Shown here: piece by piece, positions 61,425-64,000 of the stretch
How the letters are laid out: each line of letters begins with the position of its first letter
Numbering within the stretch: the first letter of the stretch is position 1
Origin: Xaviernesmea oryzae
GTDB lineage: Bacteria > Pseudomonadota > Alphaproteobacteria > Rhizobiales > Rhizobiaceae
DNA length: 64,000 bases
Assembly: GCF_900177415.1 (NCBI RefSeq)
Contig: NZ_FXAF01000006.1
Location: forward strand, 892,001-956,000
Reading direction: 5' to 3'
Made by a program: the position numbers and the translations under genes
The notes under the pieces: model-generated
Database searches by the model: none
Told to the model about the DNA's origin: nothing
What the model saw: only the letters and a program-made list of their open reading frames with translations

Positions 61425-63017
61425 TCATTCCGCCGGCCGCGCATAGCCGGAAGCGTATCGCATGATCTCTTCCTGGGTCGTCTTTCGCGTCTCGAGCACG
61501 CCGGTGATGCGGCCCTGGTGGAAGACCGCGACGCGGTCCGTCATGCCGAGGATTTCCGGCAGTTCCGAGCTGATCAGCACGACGCCGACGCCACCTGCGG
61601 CCAGTTCGTCCATCAGCCGGTAGATGGCGAGCTTCGCGCCGACGTCGATGCCGCGCGTCGGCTCGTCGAAGAACAGCACCTTCGATTTGCGGAACAGCCA
61701 TTTGCCGATGATGATCTTCTGCTGGTTGCCGCCGGAGAGCAGCCGGACCGGCTGCTTGATCGAGGGCGTTCGGATATTGAGAAGGCTGACGTAATCCTTC
61801 GCAGCCTTGGTCTGTTTCGCGAAGTCGATCAGGCCGAAGCGGTTGGACACCGCCGCCATGTTGGCGAGCGTCATGTTGGCGTCGACCGGCATCTTGATCG
61901 CCAGCCCCTGCGCCTTCCGGTCCTCGGAAAGATAGGCGATGCCGGCGGCGATCGCGTCGCGCGGGGAGGTGATGACAAGCGTCTTTCCGTGCAGCGTCAC
62001 CGTCCCGGTGTCGAGCGGATCGGCGCCGAAGACCGCGCGGGCGACTTCCGTTCGGCCGGCGCCCATCAGTCCGGCGAAACCGAGGATCTCGCCGCGGCGA
62101 AGCGTGAAGGATATGTCCTTGAAGACGCCGGCGCGGGTGAGGCCCTCGGCGGAGAAGATGATCTCGTCGCTCGGGGTCGAGGTGCGGTCGGGAAACTTCT
62201 CCTCCAGCGACCGGCCGACCATTCTGGAGACGATCGCATCGATGCTGGTGGCGGCAAAATCGTCGGTGGAGATGTAGCGCCCGTCGCGCAGCACCGTGAC
62301 GCGGTCGACGATCTCGGCCATCTCGTCCAGCCGGTGCGAGATGTAGACGATGCCGACGCCGGAGGCCTTCAGGTCGCGGATGACCTTGAAGAGGAGGCGC
62401 GTCTCCTGCTCGGTGAGCGAGGAGGTCGGCTCGTCCATGATCAGCACTTCCGCGTCGAGCGACAGCGCCTTGGCGATCTCGACCATCTGGCACTGGGCGA
62501 CGGAGAGCCCGCGCACCGGCCGGTCCGGGTTGATGTCGACGCCGAGCCGGTCGAGGCAGCGCTTGGCGTCGGCGCGCAGCTTCCTGCGGTCGACGAGAAA
62601 ACCGCCTCCCAGGAAACCCCGGCGCGGCTCGCGGGCAAGATAGATGTTCTCGGCGACCGAAAGATGCGGGACGAGGTTGAGTTCCTGGTGGATGATGGCG
62701 ATGCCGGCCGCCTCGGACTCGCGCGTCGAGGAGAAATGCCGTTCCTCGCCCTTGTAGAGGATCGTGCCGCTGCTCGGCTGATAGACGCCGCTGATGATCT
62801 TCATCAGCGTCGATTTGCCGGCGCCGTTTTCGCCGCAGACGGCATGCACCTCGCCGCGCCTGAGGTCGAAATGGACGTTGGAGAGCGCTTTGACGCCGGG
62901 AAATTCCTTGCTGATATTGTCGAGGCGCAGCAGCGGCCCGCTGCCGGAGGCCGGCATGGTCCGGCCCGCCGCGATCGCTGCGGTATTCGGGCGAAACTCC
63001 GCCGGCCGATTTTCCAT
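61425..63017 (-). CDS. Sugar ABC transporter ATPase (RbsA type, two ATP-binding cassettes)
   Basis: A 530-residue protein with two ABC domains. First: Walker A GENGAGKSTLMK, Q-loop IIHQELN, signature LSVAQCQMVEIAKAL, Walker B LIMDEPTSSL. Second: a degenerate P-loop GLMGAGRTEVARAV, signature LSGGNQQKIIIGKWL, Walker B LFFDEPTRGIDVGAK. In such importers only one site is fully active. An N-terminal extension of about 28 residues (ENRPAEFRPNTAAI) precedes the first domain. First gene of the operon, divergent from the GntR regulator. Confidence 0.94.
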   Translation of the reverse strand: MENRPAEFRPNTAAIAAGRTMPASGSGPLLRLDNISKEFPGVKALSNVHFDLRRGEVHAVCGENGAGKSTLMKIISGVYQPSSGTILYKGEERHFSSTRESEAAGIAIIHQELNLVPHLSVAENIYLAREPRRGFLGGGFLVDRRKLRADAKRCLDRLGVDINPDRPVRGLSVAQCQMVEIAKALSLDAEVLIMDEPTSSLTEQETRLLFKVIRDLKASGVGIVYISHRLDEMAEIVDRVTVLRDGRYISTDDFAATSIDAIVSRMVGRSLEEKFPDRTSTPSDEIIFSAEGLTRAGVFKDISFTLRRGEILGFAGLMGAGRTEVARAVFGADPLDTGTVTLHGKTLVITSPRDAIAAGIAYLSEDRKAQGLAIKMPVDANMTLANMAAVSNRFGLIDFAKQTKAAKDYVSLLNIRTPSIKQPVRLLSGGNQQKIIIGKWLFRKSKVLFFDEPTRGIDVGAKLAIYRLMDELAAGGVGVVLISSELPEILGMTDRVAVFHQGRITGVLETRKTTQEEIMRYASGYARPAE

Positions 63018-63094
63018 GCTTTCCTCCCCGAACCCGAAGGTTCATCCGCCACGGTTCCTCCCGCTGGCGTTGTTCAATGGGTAAACCGGAGCGG

Positions 63095-63115
63095 AAAACT
63101 GGTCAAGCCAATTTT
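63095..63115 (-). promoter_or_regulatory. Candidate operator/promoter of the fucose operon
   Basis: AAAACTGG and CCAATTTT flank TCAAG; 7 of 8 arm positions pair. On the minus strand the centre reads TGGCTTGACCAG, so TTGACC can serve as a -35 hexamer overlapped by the palindrome. The half-site pattern TGG...CCA is like those of FCD-type GntR regulators; such a gene (63265) is divergent here. Confidence 0.5.
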
Positions 63116-63264
63116 TCCTGACGAGCAAAGCGGGAAACTGAATGGAACGGGTATTTTTCACAGATGGAGGGAAAATCCCTTATATTTCAATAGTAGGTTT
63201 TGCGGCTTGCTCCATATCGTTTCCATGTTTATGGTAAGGCCAAATCTTCAGGATGACGGAATCC

Positions 63265-63966
63265 ATGAACGAGCCTATCAAGACCGCGGAGCCGCGGCGG
63301 CTGTACCAGCAGATTGCCGACCAGATCCGGGCCCTCATCCAGGCGGGGCAGTTCCCGGCCGGCGCCCGCCTGCCGGCGGAGCGCGAGCTCGCGCAGCAGC
63401 TCGGCGTCTCGCGGCCGTCGCTCCGCGAGGCGCTGATCGCGCTCGAAATCGACGGCAGCGTCGAAATCCGCATGGGGTCGGGCATCTATGTGACGGCGGA
63501 GCCGGACCGGCGGCAGTGGCAGACGGGCTCCATGGGCGAGAGCCCGCTGGAGCTGATGCAGGCGCGCGCCACCGTAGAGGGTGCCGTGATCCTGCTCGCG
63601 GCGGCGAGGATCACGCCGGAAGCATTGCGGTCGCTGCGCCAGACGCTGGACCAGATGCGGGCGGAGATCGCGGAGGGACGCAAACCGCTCGATCTCGACC
63701 GGCTGTTCCATCTGACGATCGCCGGCCAGTCCGGCAATTCGGTTCTGGCGCATATCGTCGGCGACCTCTTCGACGAGCGGCACAGCCCGATCTCGGCGCA
63801 GATCCGCGTGCGCTTCGAAACGCCGGAGACCTGGGGTTTCGCGCTGGCGGAACACGAGGCGATCTATGCGGCGCTGGAGGCGCGCAATCCGCTTCTGGCG
63901 CAGGCCATGATGCATGCGCATCTGGAGGAATCCAAACAGCGCTGGATGAACAACGAGGCGCGGTGA
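63265..63966 (+). CDS. GntR/FadR-type (FCD) regulator of the fucose operon
   Basis: A 233-residue regulator. Winged helix: LYQQIADQIRALIQAGQFPAG, RLPAERELAQQLGVSRPSLREALIALEIDGSVEIRMGSGIYV; C-terminal FCD domain with metal-type residues (DLDRLFHLTIAGQSGN, EHEAIYAALEARNPLLA, HAHLEESKQRWMNN). Divergent from the ABC importer operon, it is the obvious candidate to sense fucose or a pathway intermediate and control it. The start is uncertain between ATG 63253 and ATG 63265; the latter is better spaced from GGA. An intergenic palindrome is its likely site. Confidence 0.9.
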   Translation: MNEPIKTAEPRRLYQQIADQIRALIQAGQFPAGARLPAERELAQQLGVSRPSLREALIALEIDGSVEIRMGSGIYVTAEPDRRQWQTGSMGESPLELMQARATVEGAVILLAAARITPEALRSLRQTLDQMRAEIAEGRKPLDLDRLFHLTIAGQSGNSVLAHIVGDLFDERHSPISAQIRVRFETPETWGFALAEHEAIYAALEARNPLLAQAMMHAHLEESKQRWMNNEAR

Positions 63967-64000
63967 CATCGCGCCGGCCCGAAGGCGGCAGGCATAAGCG

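Overview
The window is GC-rich, gene-dense chromosomal DNA from an alphaproteobacterium of the order Hyphomicrobiales, most likely family Rhizobiaceae (Rhizobium/Ensifer/Shinella/Agrobacterium type). The evidence is the gene order phoR-pstSCAB-phoU-phoB, a GcrA cell-cycle regulator with clustered GANTC sites, a SAM-II riboswitch ahead of metZ, a double-length dCTP deaminase, a PodJ-like polarity protein, and mosaic palindromic repeats of the RIME type. The genus cannot be fixed from the sequence alone. No phage, insertion sequence, CRISPR array or rRNA is visible; one tRNA-Gly(CCC) is present.

Layout. 1-7.7 kb: phosphate sensing and high-affinity uptake (3' part of phoR, then pstS, pstC, pstA, pstB, phoU, phoB) behind a triple-repeat Pho box, with a strong stem-loop after pstS. 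7.7-17.6 kb: a PACE-type efflux gene, gcrA, argD-argF, hslO, a tannase-family esterase, apaG, metZ under a SAM-II riboswitch with terminator, dcd and tRNA-Gly. 17.7-28.5 kb: a family 2 glycosyltransferase broken by an in-frame TGA, a periplasmic binding protein, an S24-type repressor ending beside a heptamer tandem repeat, a LuxR-type response regulator, pyrD (overlapping a convergent MATE exporter), a CAP-domain lipoprotein, a methyltransferase and a YitT membrane protein. 28.5-39.5 kb: an Rrf2 regulator with an AhpD-like gene behind a perfect palindrome, the ligase-associated helicase and PdeM phosphoesterase pair, a universal stress protein with an FNR/FixK-like box, a hydrolase, a CLC channel with CBS domains, a divergent HxlR regulator/reductase pair, and a TauE-type transporter with its TIGR02186-like partner. 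39.7-43.7 kb: PodJ-like polar organizer. 44.2-49.8 kb: a fatty-acid beta-oxidation cluster (acyl-CoA dehydrogenase, thiolase, FadJ-type bifunctional enzyme) separated by palindromic repeats. 49.8-50.7 kb: a 0.9-kb gene-free stretch holding three repeat units and an unexplained structured region. 50.7-54.0 kb: a small cysteine-rich protein, a cystathionine gamma-synthase-family enzyme and a mannitol dehydrogenase-family oxidoreductase. 54.0-64.0 kb: a nine-gene operon that fits non-phosphorylative L-fucose use (ABC importer, aldose dehydrogenase, lactonase, mutarotase, dehydratase, two further dehydrogenases), divergent from a GntR/FCD regulator.

How the parts work together: PhoR and PhoB respond to phosphate limitation, PhoU and PstSCAB report transport state, and the Pho box drives pstS. 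The fucose operon imports the sugar and oxidises it through lactone, acid and 2-keto-3-deoxy acid; the final cleavage enzyme is not in the window. Most other genes are housekeeping. The items most worth a second look are the structured region at 50.33-50.59 kb, the TGA-interrupted glycosyltransferase, the GANTC cluster at gcrA and several well-formed operators with no assigned regulator.
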